A DNA stretch of 64,000 nucleotides from Pseudomonadota bacterium (GTDB lineage: Bacteria > Pseudomonadota > Gammaproteobacteria > Burkholderiales > Burkholderiaceae_E), in the NCBI GenBank assembly GCA_023388075.1, contig JAEWGX010000130.1:1-64000 (forward strand), written 5' to 3'. The position numbers were made by a program, and so were the translations under genes. A model generated the notes under the pieces. The model saw nothing but the letters and a program-made list of their open reading frames with translations, was not told where the DNA came from and did no database searches. The stretch's first letter is position 1. The number at the start of each line of letters is the position of its first letter. Below are positions 1 through 9,450 of this stretch, in pieces.

Positions 1-201
1 GCCGAGGAAGTCGAAGCCGACCTGGATATTGCTGCGTGCGAGGTTGGCCTGCGTGTTGTTGAACAGGTACCAACCCACGCCGATCACCACGGCAAGCAGC
101 AGCGCCTGCCAGAAGATGCCGCGGAACTTCTCGCTGGAGAGGAGCGCGCCGCCACCCGATCGGCGACGCTCTGCTGCTGCGTTCGCGGCGGCGTCCGTCA
201 T
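1..201 (-). CDS. aapQ: AapQ amino-acid ABC permease, partial
   Basis: N-terminal 67 codons of a general L-amino-acid ABC transporter inner-membrane permease; the rest lies beyond base 1. The ATG at 201 opens a short polar, alanine/arginine-rich cytoplasmic segment. One hydrophobic helix follows (about residues 29-46), then an NNTQANLARSNIQVGF segment, which matches how AapQ proteins begin. It sits 46 bases downstream of aapJ on the same strand, so it is the second gene of an aapJQMP-type operon. AapQ pairs with AapM to form the pore, while AapJ binds the substrate in the periplasm. The assignment is strong from context; only the first helix can be checked here. Confidence 0.85.
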   Translation of the reverse strand, partial: MTDAAANAAAERRRSGGGALLSSEKFRGIFWQALLLAVVIGVGWYLFNNTQANLARSNIQVGFDFLG

Positions 202-247
202 GCCGTCAGCCGTATCGCTGCGAACGCGGACGCCGTCGGATGGCCGC

Positions 248-1285
248 TCAGCGGATCGGCGGTGCGTACAGCGCGCCGCCCTTGCTCCATTGCTCGTTCA
301 CGCCGCGCGGAATCTCCAGCGGCCCGATGTTGCGCGAATAGAGCTCGCCGTAGTTGCCCACCGCCTTGAGCGCGCGCACCAGCCAGTCGTTGTCGAGACC
401 GAGGCTCTTGCCGACATCACCGCTGGTCCCCACGATGCGCTGGATCTTCGGATCCTTGGACTCCGCCTTCATCTTGTCGACGTTGGCAGCAGTCACGCCC
501 AGCTCCTCGGCCTCGATCAACCCGAACAGCACCCACTTCGCGATGGTGAAGTACTCCCAGTCCCCGCGCCGGATCATCGGACCGAGCGGCTCCTTGGAGA
601 TCGCCTCCGGCAGGATCATGTAGTCGTCCGGCTTGTCCGCCTTCTGGCGGGTGGACGCGAGGCCCGAGATGTCGGTGGTGAAGACGTCGCAGCGGCCGCC
701 GAAGAACGCCTGCTGGACGCCGGCGAGGTCATTGATCACCACCGGCTTGAACTTCATGTTGTTGGCGCGGAAGTAATCCGACAGGTTCTGCTCGGTGGTG
801 GTGCCCGGCTGCACGCAGACCGTGGCGCCATCGAGCTCCTTCGCGCTCTTCAGGTTCAGGTCCTTGCGGACCATGAAGCCCTGGCCGTCGTAGAAGATCG
901 TGCCGACGAAGACACCGCCGAGCGTCGCGTCGCGGCTGGAAGTCCAGGTGGTGTTGCGCGACAGGATGTCGACCTCACCCGACTGCAGCAGCGTGAACCG
1001 GTTCTGCGTGTTGCTCGGGACGAACTCCACCTTGCTCGCGTCGCCGAGGATGGCCGCGGCCAGCGCCTTGCAGTACTCGGCGTCGATGCCGGTCCAGTTG
1101 CCCTTGCTGTCCGGCGCCGAGAAGCCCTGCAGGCCGGTGTTGACCGCGCAGCGGATGGCGCCGCGCGACTTGATGTTGTCGAGGATCGGTCCGGCCGATG
1201 CCGCCTGCGGCGCCAGCGCGCCGGCGGCCAGGCCCACGGCCGTCGCGAGACCCAGGGCGATACGCCTCCCGGTAGTCGTTCTCAT
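248..1285 (-). CDS. aapJ: AapJ general L-amino-acid-binding protein
   Basis: Periplasmic solute-binding protein of the Aap general amino-acid ABC importer, 345 aa, the usual family length. Residues 1-31 are a Sec signal peptide ending AASA/G. The mature part begins with the class signature ILDNIKSRGAIRCAVNTGLQGFS and contains the domain-3 blocks TWTSSRDATLG and GRCDVFTTDISGLAS. It is the first gene of an operon continuing into aapQ. The 200 bases upstream lie between it and ugd and hold its promoter, though I see no convincing -35/-10 pair. The family takes up a broad range of L-amino acids, including Glu, Gln, Asp and His. Confidence 0.93.
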   Translation of the reverse strand: MRTTTGRRIALGLATAVGLAAGALAPQAASAGPILDNIKSRGAIRCAVNTGLQGFSAPDSKGNWTGIDAEYCKALAAAILGDASKVEFVPSNTQNRFTLLQSGEVDILSRNTTWTSSRDATLGGVFVGTIFYDGQGFMVRKDLNLKSAKELDGATVCVQPGTTTEQNLSDYFRANNMKFKPVVINDLAGVQQAFFGGRCDVFTTDISGLASTRQKADKPDDYMILPEAISKEPLGPMIRRGDWEYFTIAKWVLFGLIEAEELGVTAANVDKMKAESKDPKIQRIVGTSGDVGKSLGLDNDWLVRALKAVGNYGELYSRNIGPLEIPRGVNEQWSKGGALYAPPIR

Positions 1286-1485
1286 GTTCGATTCCTTGGA
1301 TTCAGTGACCCGGCAAGTCTACGGGCGGTTCTCCGCCGGGGACAAGCAGGACGGGGGCCCACGCGGGTTTCCCCCGATTTCCCGACGGGCGCCGGCGCCC
1401 CGAGGCGTCGGGGCACCGGCCGCTCGGCCGGCTCATGCAGCGGCCGGTGCGTGCCGAAGCCGCCCGTGCCGAAGCCGGCCCGTGC

Positions 1486-2871
1486 CTAACCCTGGGCGGA
1501 AGCCGCGGCGCCGGACAGCGACAGCCCGATGCCGCTGTAGCGTGGCACGGCGGCGCGCTCGATCAGCCGCCTGCCGTCGATCAACGGCGCGCTCGAGTCC
1601 AAGCGCGTCATCAGGGCCGGAACCTCGCGGTACTCCGGCCAGCTGGTGACCAGCATGACGGCGTCGGCACCCTCGATCGCGGCCGCGAGGCTCGCCTCGA
1701 AGCGCAGGCCGGACACGTCCACGCCGTGGTCGGCCAGCCCCTTGCGGCCGGTGTCCAGCGCGATCGGGTCGTGTACCGCCACCTGCGCGCCCGCGCGCAC
1801 CAGGTCCGCCACGATCGGCAGCGCCGGCGATTCGCGCACGTCGTCGGTGCCCGGCTTGAACGCGAGCCCGAGCACTGTCACGCGGCGGCCGCGCGGATCG
1901 CCGACCTGCGCCTCGAGCAGCGCCATCATGCGCGACGGCTGCGTGCGATTGGTCTCCAGCACCGCGTCGAGCAGTGGCGTCGCGACGCCGCGATGGTCCG
2001 CATGCGCGGCGATGGCCTTGACGTCCTTGGGGAAGCAGCTGCCGCCGAAGCCGCAGCCGGCCCACAGGAAGGCTGACGCGGAAGCCGTCTTCAGCTGGCC
2101 GTCGGGCTCGCGCCGCGTCAGGTGCTTCATCAGGTGCAGCCCCTTGAAAACCTCCGCCGCGTCGAGATCGCCGATGCCGTCGCAGATGCGCGCGATCTCG
2201 TTGGAGAACGAGATCATCGTCGCCATGAACGCGTTCGACGTGTACTTGATCATCTCCGCGGTGCGCGGCGTGGTGCGGACGATCGGCGTGCCTTCGAACA
2301 TCGCGTACATCCGCGCGAGCACCTCGGTGCTGCGATCGTCGATGCCGCCCACCACGATCCGGTCCGGCTGCATGAAGTCCTTCACCGCCACGCCCTCGGC
2401 GAGGAACTCCGGGTTCATGCCGAGGCCGAAGTCGCGGCCGGCCTGCTTGCCGGACGCGTTCTCCAACTCCTCGCGCACCACCGTGTCCGTGGTGCCCGGG
2501 ACCACCGTGCTCTTCACCGTCACCACGCAATAGCCAGGCTGCGTCTTCAGCACCGTGCCGATGTCGCGCGCCACCTGGCGGACGTAGCCGAGGTCGATCG
2601 TCTTGCCGTCGAAGGGCGTCCCCACGCAGATCAGCGCCACCTCCGCGCCCTGCATCGCGTCGGCGAGCGAGGTGGTCGCGGTGAGCCTCGTCCCTGCGTT
2701 CTTCCTCAGCAGCGCCTCCAGCCCTTCCTCGTGGATCGGCGGCTCGCCGCGATTGATGCGCGCCACCTTGTCCGCGTCCAGGTCCACGCACGCGACCTCG
2801 TGGCCGACTTCGGCGAGGCAGGTTCCCGACACCAGGCCGACGTAGCCGGTGCCGACGACACAGATCTTCAT
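1486..2871 (-). CDS. ugd: UDP-glucose 6-dehydrogenase
   Basis: Cytoplasmic NAD-dependent oxidation of UDP-glucose to UDP-glucuronate, 461 aa (usual about 440-470). The N-terminus MKICVVGTGYVGLVSGTCLA is the dinucleotide-binding GxGxxG fold. The central FGGSCFPKDVKA block carries the catalytic cysteine, and the C-terminal nucleotide-sugar domain includes GLAFKPGTDDVRESPA. The ATG shares one base with the stop of the upstream decarboxylase-like gene (TGATG at 2871), so the two are translationally coupled. Together they convert UDP-glucose to UDP-glucuronate and probably on to a UDP-pentose for surface polysaccharide. After the stop, 1450-1485 holds an imperfect 15-base direct repeat of unknown meaning. 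Confidence 0.95.
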   Translation of the reverse strand: MKICVVGTGYVGLVSGTCLAEVGHEVACVDLDADKVARINRGEPPIHEEGLEALLRKNAGTRLTATTSLADAMQGAEVALICVGTPFDGKTIDLGYVRQVARDIGTVLKTQPGYCVVTVKSTVVPGTTDTVVREELENASGKQAGRDFGLGMNPEFLAEGVAVKDFMQPDRIVVGGIDDRSTEVLARMYAMFEGTPIVRTTPRTAEMIKYTSNAFMATMISFSNEIARICDGIGDLDAAEVFKGLHLMKHLTRREPDGQLKTASASAFLWAGCGFGGSCFPKDVKAIAAHADHRGVATPLLDAVLETNRTQPSRMMALLEAQVGDPRGRRVTVLGLAFKPGTDDVRESPALPIVADLVRAGAQVAVHDPIALDTGRKGLADHGVDVSGLRFEASLAAAIEGADAVMLVTSWPEYREVPALMTRLDSSAPLIDGRRLIERAAVPRYSGIGLSLSGAAASAQG

Positions 2872-3998
2872 CAGGCGAGTTCCCCTTGGCGATTGAACCA
2901 GTACCAGTTGAGCGTGCGCCGGATGCCGGTGTCGGCATCCACCTCCGGCGCATAGCCGAGCTCCGTGCGCGCCTTCTCGATCACCGGGCAGCGACGGTTC
3001 GGGTTGTCGGTGAGATAGACCTTCTCGTCCGACGGCTTGTGCACCACCTTGCCCTGGTAGCCCCAGAGCTCGCCGGCGGCCTTCTGCACGCGCTGGGCGA
3101 GCTCGCGCATGGAGATCTCGGGCTTCTCGATGCCGATGTTGTAGGACTCGCCGCGGCGCCCGTTGACCAGCACCTTGAGATAGCCGGAGAGCGCGTCGGT
3201 GATGTAGCAGAAGGTCCGGGTGGGCGAGCCGTCCGAGAGCATCACGATGTCGCGACCGGCGAGCGCGTCGCGCGCGAAGTCCGGCAGCACCCGGCCGTCG
3301 GTGATCTTGAGCCCGGGCCCGTAGTTGTTGAACGGACGCGCGATCGAGACCGGCACGTCGCGGGTCTGCGCGTAGATCACGCAGATGGTCTCGCCCAATC
3401 GCTTGGATTCGTCGTAGCAGGCGCGCGGGCCGGTGCAGGAGACCAGGCCGCGGTAGGTTTCCGGCGTCGGGATGGCGTCGGGCGTCGGATCGCCGTAGAT
3501 CTCGCTGGTGGAGAAGAACAGCATGCCCTTGAACGCGCCGGGCGTCGCCCTGTTGCGGCCGGCGGCGTAGTCCAGCATGTGGCGCAGGCCGTTCACGTTC
3601 GCGTCGATGGTCTCGAGCGGGTACTTGCGGTAGTACATCGGCGAGGCGATCGAGGCCGCGTGGATCAGGTACTCGGCATCGCCCAGGTCTTTCGGCAACG
3701 GATCGGTGACGTCATGGCGCACCAGGCGGATCTCGTCGCTCTTCATGCCCTCCAGCCAGTCGGGCACGCCGCGGATGTAGTTGTCCAGGACCGTCAGGCG
3801 GATGCGCCGCTCGGGGACGGCCGACCGGTTCCAGTGGCCGATCGAGAGCACCAGGTAATAGCCCAGGAAGCCGGCCCCGCCGGTCAGCCAGAGCCGCTTG
3901 CCGGCCAGCTCCTCGTACTGTGGCCGGGCCTTGCGGATCAGGTCGTCCAGATCGTCGCTGATCAGGCGTTCGATCGGTGTCAGGTTGCTGCTGGTCAT
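2871..3998 (-). CDS. UDP-glucuronate decarboxylase-like SDR epimerase
   Basis: Extended short-chain dehydrogenase/reductase acting on nucleotide sugars, 375 aa. The Rossmann motif TGGAGFLG lies at about residues 39-46, a HAASIASP segment forms the active-site wall, and the catalytic YxxxK is CYDESKR near residue 194. The later RTFCYITDA and SYNIG segments resemble UDP-xylose synthases more than dTDP-glucose dehydratases. The following gene, ugd, makes UDP-glucuronate, so UDP-glucuronate decarboxylase is the likeliest activity. A UDP-glucuronate 4-epimerase-like or dTDP-sugar enzyme is not excluded. The N-terminus has about 35 extra residues before the Rossmann strand. The gene is the first of a two-gene operon; 3999-4207 upstream shows no other gene. 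Confidence 0.75.
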   Translation of the reverse strand: MTSSNLTPIERLISDDLDDLIRKARPQYEELAGKRLWLTGGAGFLGYYLVLSIGHWNRSAVPERRIRLTVLDNYIRGVPDWLEGMKSDEIRLVRHDVTDPLPKDLGDAEYLIHAASIASPMYYRKYPLETIDANVNGLRHMLDYAAGRNRATPGAFKGMLFFSTSEIYGDPTPDAIPTPETYRGLVSCTGPRACYDESKRLGETICVIYAQTRDVPVSIARPFNNYGPGLKITDGRVLPDFARDALAGRDIVMLSDGSPTRTFCYITDALSGYLKVLVNGRRGESYNIGIEKPEISMRELAQRVQKAAGELWGYQGKVVHKPSDEKVYLTDNPNRRCPVIEKARTELGYAPEVDADTGIRRTLNWYWFNRQGELA

Positions 3999-4207
3999 CG
4001 TGGAAACGAACCCCGTGGTGGTAGGCGGCGCGCACGGGACTTGCGCGCCGCAACATCGGAATTATCGCCAAGCCTGCCGACAGGCGTGCGGAACTACTTG
4101 GCACTGTCTGATCGGGCGCACCTTGCACGTGTCCGGTTGCAGCGGGTCGATCCGGTGGTTTCGTCGCCGGTCGTCGTGGCGGGTGGTTTGTCGCAGCCGG
4201 CGCCGGG

Positions 4208-5422
4208 TCAGCCGCGGGCCGCGGCCAGCGCCGCCAACCCTTCCTCCAGGTCCGCGATCAGCGCGTCCGCGTCTTCCAGCCCGCAGTGCAGCCGCACGAG
4301 CGGACCGCCCTGCCACGGCCGTACCGTGCGCACGGAACCGAGCCGCGCCGGCATGATCAGGCTCTCGAAGCCCCCCCAGGAGTAGCCGATCGCGAAATGG
4401 CGGCGGCCGTTGCAGAGCGCCGCGACCTGCACGTCGGACACCGGCGCGAGCTCGAAGGACATCAGGCCGCAGGATCCGAGGAAGTCACGCTTGAACAGCT
4501 CGTGCCCCGGATGCGAAGGCAGCCCGGGGTGGAGCACGCGGCGCACCTCGGGGCGGCCTTCGAGCCAGCGCGCCACGGCGAGGCCGGTCTCCTGGTGTCG
4601 CCGCATGCGGGCGTCCAGCGTTCGCATGCCGCGCAGGACCAGCCAGGCGTCGTCGCCGCCCACGCACATGCCCAGTTGCCGCACCGCCTGCCACAAGGTG
4701 GCCCAGTGCTCCTCGCGCACCACGACCGCGCCCATCAGCACGTCGGAGTGGCCGGCCCAGTACTTGGTCAGTGCGACCACGGACAGGTCGACCCCCCAAT
4801 CGAAGGGACGGGCGAGCACCGGCGATGCATAGGTGTTGTCCAGCATCGTCAGGATGCCCCGGTCGCGGGCCAGCGCGCAGATCGCCGGGACGTCCTGGAC
4901 CTCGAAGGTGTAGCTGCCCGGGCTCTCCAGGTAGATCACCCGGGTCGCGTCCTCCAGGCAACCGGCGAGGCCCTCGGAGCCCTCGACCGGCAGGCACGGA
5001 TCGAAGAAGGTGGTGCGCACGCCGAAGCGGGCCAGCATCGTCGTCGCGAACACCCGCGCCGGCCCGTAGACCGAATCGCTCATCAGGACGTGGTCACCCG
5101 GGCGGGTGAACGCGAGCAAGGCGGTGCTGATCGCCGCGAGCCCGGACGGCATCAGCGCCGCCCGGCAGGCATGCGGCCGACCCTCGAGGGTCGCGATCGC
5201 GTCCATCAGCGCGAAGGTCGTCTCGGTGCCGGAGGTGGCGTAGGTGGCGCGATGCAATTCGCCGGCCGTCGCCGGCCCCGCTTCGGCGAAGGCCTCGGCC
5301 ACGGAATCGAACAATACGCTCGAGGCGCGGGCAACCGGCGGATTGACGATGCGAACGGGGCGGCTGATGCGGCGGCCGGCATCGATGAGATCGGCGGCAC
5401 GCGGGTACGGGGGCTTGTCCAT
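4208..5422 (-). CDS. metC: Cystathionine beta-lyase (Cys/Met PLP enzyme)
   Basis: Fold-type I PLP enzyme of trans-sulfuration, 404 aa, expected to cleave cystathionine to homocysteine, pyruvate and ammonia. The PLP lysine lies in VALTKYWAGHSDVLMG; the HSDV continuation is typical of MetC rather than of cystathionine gamma-synthase. Other family blocks are YATSGTET, MPSGLAAIS, LDNTYASP and the C-terminal GYSWGGFESL. I chose the ATG at 5422 because the frame stays open upstream into the ABC permease, and 5422 starts a normal N-terminus 11 bases after that gene's stop. The tight spacing suggests co-transcription with the ABC exporter, although the functions are not obviously linked. Confidence 0.9.
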   Translation of the reverse strand: MDKPPYPRAADLIDAGRRISRPVRIVNPPVARASSVLFDSVAEAFAEAGPATAGELHRATYATSGTETTFALMDAIATLEGRPHACRAALMPSGLAAISTALLAFTRPGDHVLMSDSVYGPARVFATTMLARFGVRTTFFDPCLPVEGSEGLAGCLEDATRVIYLESPGSYTFEVQDVPAICALARDRGILTMLDNTYASPVLARPFDWGVDLSVVALTKYWAGHSDVLMGAVVVREEHWATLWQAVRQLGMCVGGDDAWLVLRGMRTLDARMRRHQETGLAVARWLEGRPEVRRVLHPGLPSHPGHELFKRDFLGSCGLMSFELAPVSDVQVAALCNGRRHFAIGYSWGGFESLIMPARLGSVRTVRPWQGGPLVRLHCGLEDADALIADLEEGLAALAAARG

Positions 5423-5433
5423 GCCCCCTATTA

Positions 5434-6237
5434 TCACTGGCGCCGATAGAGCCACAGGGTAACCGGCGCGAGGCACGCGGTGAGCGCCGCCGGAGCCGCC
5501 AGGGCCCAGCCCACCTGCGCCGCGGTGGCTTCGCCGGCCATCAGGCCACGCATCGCCGTGGTCATCAGCGAGACCGGGTTGACGTCCACGAACGTCTGCA
5601 ACCAGTCCGGCATCGTGGCCGGGTCCACCATGATGTTCGAGGCGAAGACCAGCGGGAAGATGAAGGTGAACCCGACCGTCATCACGGTGGTCGGCGTACG
5701 GATCATCAGGCCCAGGACGATGAAGATCCACCCGGTGCCGAAGCCGACCGCGACCAGCAGCGCGAAGGCCGCGACCACGCCCGGCACGCCGGCCGGCGGA
5801 CGGTAGCCCAGCATCAGGCCGATGGCGAGGATGATCGATGCGGCGATCAGGTGGCGCAGCACGTCGCCCACCATCAGGCCCGCGAACGGCGCCAGCGACC
5901 AGATCGGCAGCGAGCGGAAACGATCGAAGAGCCCGCGGCCCAGGTCGGTGGAGAGCCCCATGCCCGAGTAGACCGAGTTGAACACCACGGTCTGCACCAG
6001 GATGCCGGGGAGGAAGTATTGCAGGTACTCCCGGGGCGAGCCGGACAGCGCGCCACCGAACACGAAGGTGAACAGCAGCGTGAACATGATCGGTGTCATC
6101 ACCAGGTCGAAGAGCTGCTCCGGCACGTGCTTGAACTTCAGCACGGCGCGCCATCCGAAGACGAGCGCGTTGGATGCCGCAGACGGCGTTGGCGGACGGT
6201 CCGTCTCTACGGGAATATTGCGAGAGTAAGCGCTCAC
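5434..6237 (-). CDS. ABC-2 type exporter permease (DrrB-like)
   Basis: Inner-membrane subunit of a drug/antibiotic-type ABC exporter, 267 aa. It shows about six hydrophobic helices. It begins with the ABC-2 amphipathic region (FGWRAVLKFKHVPEQLFDLVMTP) and has the family segment FVFGGALSGSPREYLQYFLPGILVQ. The start is GTG at 6237, one base after the stop of the ATPase gene, so the pair is coupled. The substrate cannot be read from the sequence; close families export daunorubicin-like molecules or surface lipids. The downstream metC follows 11 bases later. Confidence 0.88.
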   Translation of the reverse strand: MSAYSRNIPVETDRPPTPSAASNALVFGWRAVLKFKHVPEQLFDLVMTPIMFTLLFTFVFGGALSGSPREYLQYFLPGILVQTVVFNSVYSGMGLSTDLGRGLFDRFRSLPIWSLAPFAGLMVGDVLRHLIAASIILAIGLMLGYRPPAGVPGVVAAFALLVAVGFGTGWIFIVLGLMIRTPTTVMTVGFTFIFPLVFASNIMVDPATMPDWLQTFVDVNPVSLMTTAMRGLMAGEATAAQVGWALAAPAALTACLAPVTLWLYRRQ

Positions 6238-6238
6238 C

Positions 6239-7243
6239 TTATTCGCTCCGGACAGTGAATCGGGTTCGCGCGGCCGGTGCCGCAGGCGGGGCTTGGGCGG
6301 CGGTGCCGGGACCAGCGGTCAGCGCGAAGAAGACTTCCTCGAGGCTGGGCTGCCCGAGGGAGAAATCGGCCGGCTCGATCCCCTCGGCGATCAGCGTGGC
6401 GATGGCCGCCTGCCCCGCCGAAGCCGAGCCGACCCTGACGGAGAGGCGGACGCCTTCGGCGCTGCGCTGCACCCTCTCACCGGTGCCCGCCTCCAGGAGA
6501 GCCACCGCCGTCTCCAGGCGGCCCGGATCGGCCAACGCGACATGCAGGAAGCCCGAACCGGTCGCCGCCTTCAGGTCCCGGCTGGTCCCCTCGGCGATCT
6601 TGCGGCCGTGGTCGATCACGGCGATCCGCTCCGCGAGTTGGTCGGCTTCCTCCAGGTACTGGGTGGTGAGCAGGATGGTGACACCCGAATCGGCGAGCGA
6701 GCGGATCAGCCGCCAGACGCCCTGCCGCGCATTCGGATCCAGTCCCGTGGTCGGCTCGTCCAGGAAGAGCACCCCAGGGGTGACGATCAGCGACGCGGCG
6801 ATGTCCAGTCGCCGGCGCATTCCACCGGAGTAAGTCTTTACTTGCTTGGAGCCTGCGGATGCGAGGTCGAACGCCTCGAGCAGTGTGCAGGCACGCTGGC
6901 GCGCCGCCTTTCCCCGGAAGCCCCAGAGGCGGGCCAGCATCAGCAGGTTCTCGCTGCCCGTGAGGTCCTCGTCGAGCGACGCGAACTGTCCCGTCATGGC
7001 GATGGCCGCACGGACCGCAGCCGGCTCCTCCACCAGGTCGTGGCCCATGATGGTGGCGCTGCCGGCATCCGGGCGCGTCAGCGTGGCGAGCATCCGCATC
7101 AGCGTCGTCTTTCCCGCGCCGTTGGGCCCCAGGATGGCGAAGATCATCCCGCGGGGGACGGCCAGGTCGATGCCGTCCACGGCGAGCAGGTCGCCGAAGC
7201 GCTTGCGCAGTCCGTGCGCGGATACGGCGAGCGAGTGGCTCAT
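6239..7243 (-). CDS. ABC exporter ATP-binding protein (DrrA-like)
   Basis: ATPase partner of the ABC-2 permease, 334 aa. The Walker A is GPNGAGKTT (about residues 36-44), the signature is YSGGMRRRLD, Walker B is VLFLDEPTTGLD, and the H-loop region is TTQYLEEAD. About 90 C-terminal residues beyond the ATPase core match the DrrA-type regulatory extension. I chose the ATG at 7243 over an in-frame upstream ATG because GGAAG precedes it at a normal distance and the extra residues are not family-like. The gene is transcribed away from pckG. The 297-base divergent spacer 7244-7540 holds both promoters; no convincing sigma-70 pair was found there. Confidence 0.9.
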   Translation of the reverse strand: MSHSLAVSAHGLRKRFGDLLAVDGIDLAVPRGMIFAILGPNGAGKTTLMRMLATLTRPDAGSATIMGHDLVEEPAAVRAAIAMTGQFASLDEDLTGSENLLMLARLWGFRGKAARQRACTLLEAFDLASAGSKQVKTYSGGMRRRLDIAASLIVTPGVLFLDEPTTGLDPNARQGVWRLIRSLADSGVTILLTTQYLEEADQLAERIAVIDHGRKIAEGTSRDLKAATGSGFLHVALADPGRLETAVALLEAGTGERVQRSAEGVRLSVRVGSASAGQAAIATLIAEGIEPADFSLGQPSLEEVFFALTAGPGTAAQAPPAAPAARTRFTVRSE

Positions 7244-7540
7244 GGCTGCTTCCGTCGAAAAGCCGGGCATGTTAGCGAACCGGTCCGACCGGCGCATCTC
7301 CCAACGGTCTGGAGGTCCGCCTCTCTCTTAGGATGTGGAAAGACCCTTCGAAAGGGGCGATCGACCGGCCGCCGAGGCACAATTGCGGATCGGCTTGACA
7401 TATGTCGCGGAGTCCCCGGCGTCGACGTGGCACCTTTGCCACTCGTCCTGTCGCGATGCCGGTCGCAGCCCGCCGTTGGCCCCGGTTCGCTTGCCACGGC
7501 CCGGCCTCGTGGGCTCCGGGGACCCGAACGGAGGAACTGC

Positions 7541-9418
7541 ATGCAATCAAGGAAGGCCCCGACGACCGGGGAACTCGACGCTCCGCCGCAGGTCAGGCAC
7601 CGCAAGGCTCTGGAGTGGGTCTCGGAGATCGCGGCGCTGACCCGCCCGGACCGAATCGTCTGGGCCGACGGATCCAAGGACGAGTACGACCGGCTGTGCG
7701 AGCAGATGGTCGCGGCGGGTACGATGAAGCGGCTCAATCCGTCGCTGCGGCCGGACTCCTACCTCGCCTGGTCGGATCCCGGGGACGTGGCGCGGGTGGA
7801 GGATCGAACCTTCATCTGCTCTCGGCAGGAGGCCGACGCCGGGCCGACCAACAACTGGATCGCCCCGGAAGAGATGAGGCGCACCCTCGGCGGCCTCTTC
7901 GAGGGGTGCATGCGCGGCAGGACGCTCTACGTGATCCCGTTCTCCATGGGGCCGCTGGGCAGCCCCATCGCGCAGATCGGCATCGAGCTGAGCGATTCGC
8001 CCTACGTCGTCGCCAACATGAGGCTGATGACCCGCATGGGTGCCCGGGTCTGGGAGGCGCTCGGCGAGGATGGCGACTTCGTTCCCTGCGTCCATTCGGT
8101 CGGGGCCCCGCTGGAACCGGGACAAGCCGACGTGCCTTGGCCGTGCAACCCGACCAAGTACATCGTCCACTTCCCCGAGACGCGGGAGATCTGGTCCTAC
8201 GGCTCGGGCTACGGCGGCAACGCGCTGCTCGGCAAGAAGTGCTTCGCGCTCCGGATCGCTTCCAACATGGGCAGGCAGGCGGCCGAGGACGACGGCACGG
8301 GATGGCTTGCCGAGCACATGCTGGTCCTGGGAGTCACATCGCCGGAGGGTCGCAAGTACCACGTCGCGGCGGCCTTTCCCTCCGCCTGCGGCAAGACGAA
8401 CTTCGCGATGCTGATTCCGCCCAAGGGCATGGAGGGCTGGCAGGTCACCACCATCGGCGACGACATCGCCTGGATCAAGCCGGGAAAGGACGGCAGGCTG
8501 TACGCGATCAACCCCGAGGCCGGCTACTTCGGCGTCGCACCCGGCACCAGCCACAAGAGCAACCCCAACTGCATGGCTTCGCTCGAGTCTGGCGTGATCT
8601 TCACCAACGTCGCGCTGACCGACGACGGCGACGTCTGGTGGGAAGGCATGGGCGAGCCGCCGGCTCACCTGATGGACTGGCGCGGCCAGGACTGGACGCC
8701 GCAGGACGGCAAGGCCGGACGCAAGGCGGCGCATCCGAATGCGCGCTTCACCGTCGCCGCCACCAACAACCCGGTGCTGGACCCGCAATGGGACGACCCG
8801 GCCGGGGTGGCGCTCGACGCGATCATCGTAGGCGGCCGGCGCTCCACGACCGTCCCCCTGGTGACCCAGGCCCGGGACTGGGTCGAGGGCGTCTACATGG
8901 CTGCGACCATGGGCTCCGAGACCACCGCCGCCGCGGCCGGCAAGCAAGGGGTGGTGCGCCGCGATCCGTTCGCGATGCTGCCCTTCTGCGGCTACAACAT
9001 GGGCGATTATTTCGCCCACTGGCTGAGCCTCGGTGATCGCCTGAAGGCGGCTGGCGCGAAGCTGCCGCCGATCTTCTGCGTGAACTGGTTCCGAACCGGC
9101 CCGGACGGCCGCTTCGTCTGGCCTGGATTCGGCGAGAACATGCGCGTGCTCGCGTGGATCCTGCAGCGGGTGGATGGCCAGGGTTCCGCCGAGGAGCACG
9201 TCTTCGGCTACTCACCGAAGTACGAAGACCTGGAGTGGAAGGGGCTGGATTTTTCCCGCGACGACTACCAACGGATTACCGCGATCGACCCCGGGCAGTG
9301 GCGCGAGGAGCTGCGCCTCCATGACGAGCTCTTCGCCAAGCTGGCGGCGCGCCTGCCGGGCGAGCTGCGCACGGCCCGCCAGGCGCTCGAGGAGAAGCTC
9401 TCAGCGCTCCCCGGTTAG
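7541..9418 (+). CDS. pckG: Phosphoenolpyruvate carboxykinase (GTP)
   Basis: GTP-dependent PEPCK, converting oxaloacetate to phosphoenolpyruvate in gluconeogenesis, 625 aa (usual about 600-620). The kinase-1a P-loop is AAFPSACGKTNFAM near residue 280. The GTP-class metal and nucleotide blocks are GDDIAWIK and FTNVALT; the region FPETREIWSYGSGYGGNALLGKKC binds the substrate. This class differs from the ATP-type PckA. The ATG at 7541 has GGAGG a few bases upstream. A gluconeogenic enzyme fits an organism living on amino acids and aromatic acids, as the neighbouring gene content suggests. It converges on pdxA across a short hairpin. Confidence 0.95.
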   Translation: MQSRKAPTTGELDAPPQVRHRKALEWVSEIAALTRPDRIVWADGSKDEYDRLCEQMVAAGTMKRLNPSLRPDSYLAWSDPGDVARVEDRTFICSRQEADAGPTNNWIAPEEMRRTLGGLFEGCMRGRTLYVIPFSMGPLGSPIAQIGIELSDSPYVVANMRLMTRMGARVWEALGEDGDFVPCVHSVGAPLEPGQADVPWPCNPTKYIVHFPETREIWSYGSGYGGNALLGKKCFALRIASNMGRQAAEDDGTGWLAEHMLVLGVTSPEGRKYHVAAAFPSACGKTNFAMLIPPKGMEGWQVTTIGDDIAWIKPGKDGRLYAINPEAGYFGVAPGTSHKSNPNCMASLESGVIFTNVALTDDGDVWWEGMGEPPAHLMDWRGQDWTPQDGKAGRKAAHPNARFTVAATNNPVLDPQWDDPAGVALDAIIVGGRRSTTVPLVTQARDWVEGVYMAATMGSETTAAAAGKQGVVRRDPFAMLPFCGYNMGDYFAHWLSLGDRLKAAGAKLPPIFCVNWFRTGPDGRFVWPGFGENMRVLAWILQRVDGQGSAEEHVFGYSPKYEDLEWKGLDFSRDDYQRITAIDPGQWREELRLHDELFAKLAARLPGELRTARQALEEKLSALPG

Positions 9419-9430
9419 GAGGCTGTACCT

Positions 9431-9450
9431 CTAGGAGGCGGTCCTCCTAG
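9431..9450. terminator. Hairpin between convergent pckG and pdxA
   Basis: Perfect 8-base inverted repeat CTAGGAGG / CCTCCTAG around a CGGT loop. It starts 12 bases after the pckG stop and covers the last codons and stop of pdxA. It could terminate transcription from both sides, but there is no T-run on either strand, so function is only inferred. Confidence 0.35.

Noticed and set aside
1450..1485. Imperfect 15-base direct repeat after ugd
   Set aside because: Too short and too GC-rich to claim a mobile or regulatory role.
7395..7400. Perfect TTGACA before pckG as a -35 box
   Set aside because: No acceptable -10 hexamer 16-18 bases downstream; it is part of a short GACATATGTC palindrome of unknown value.
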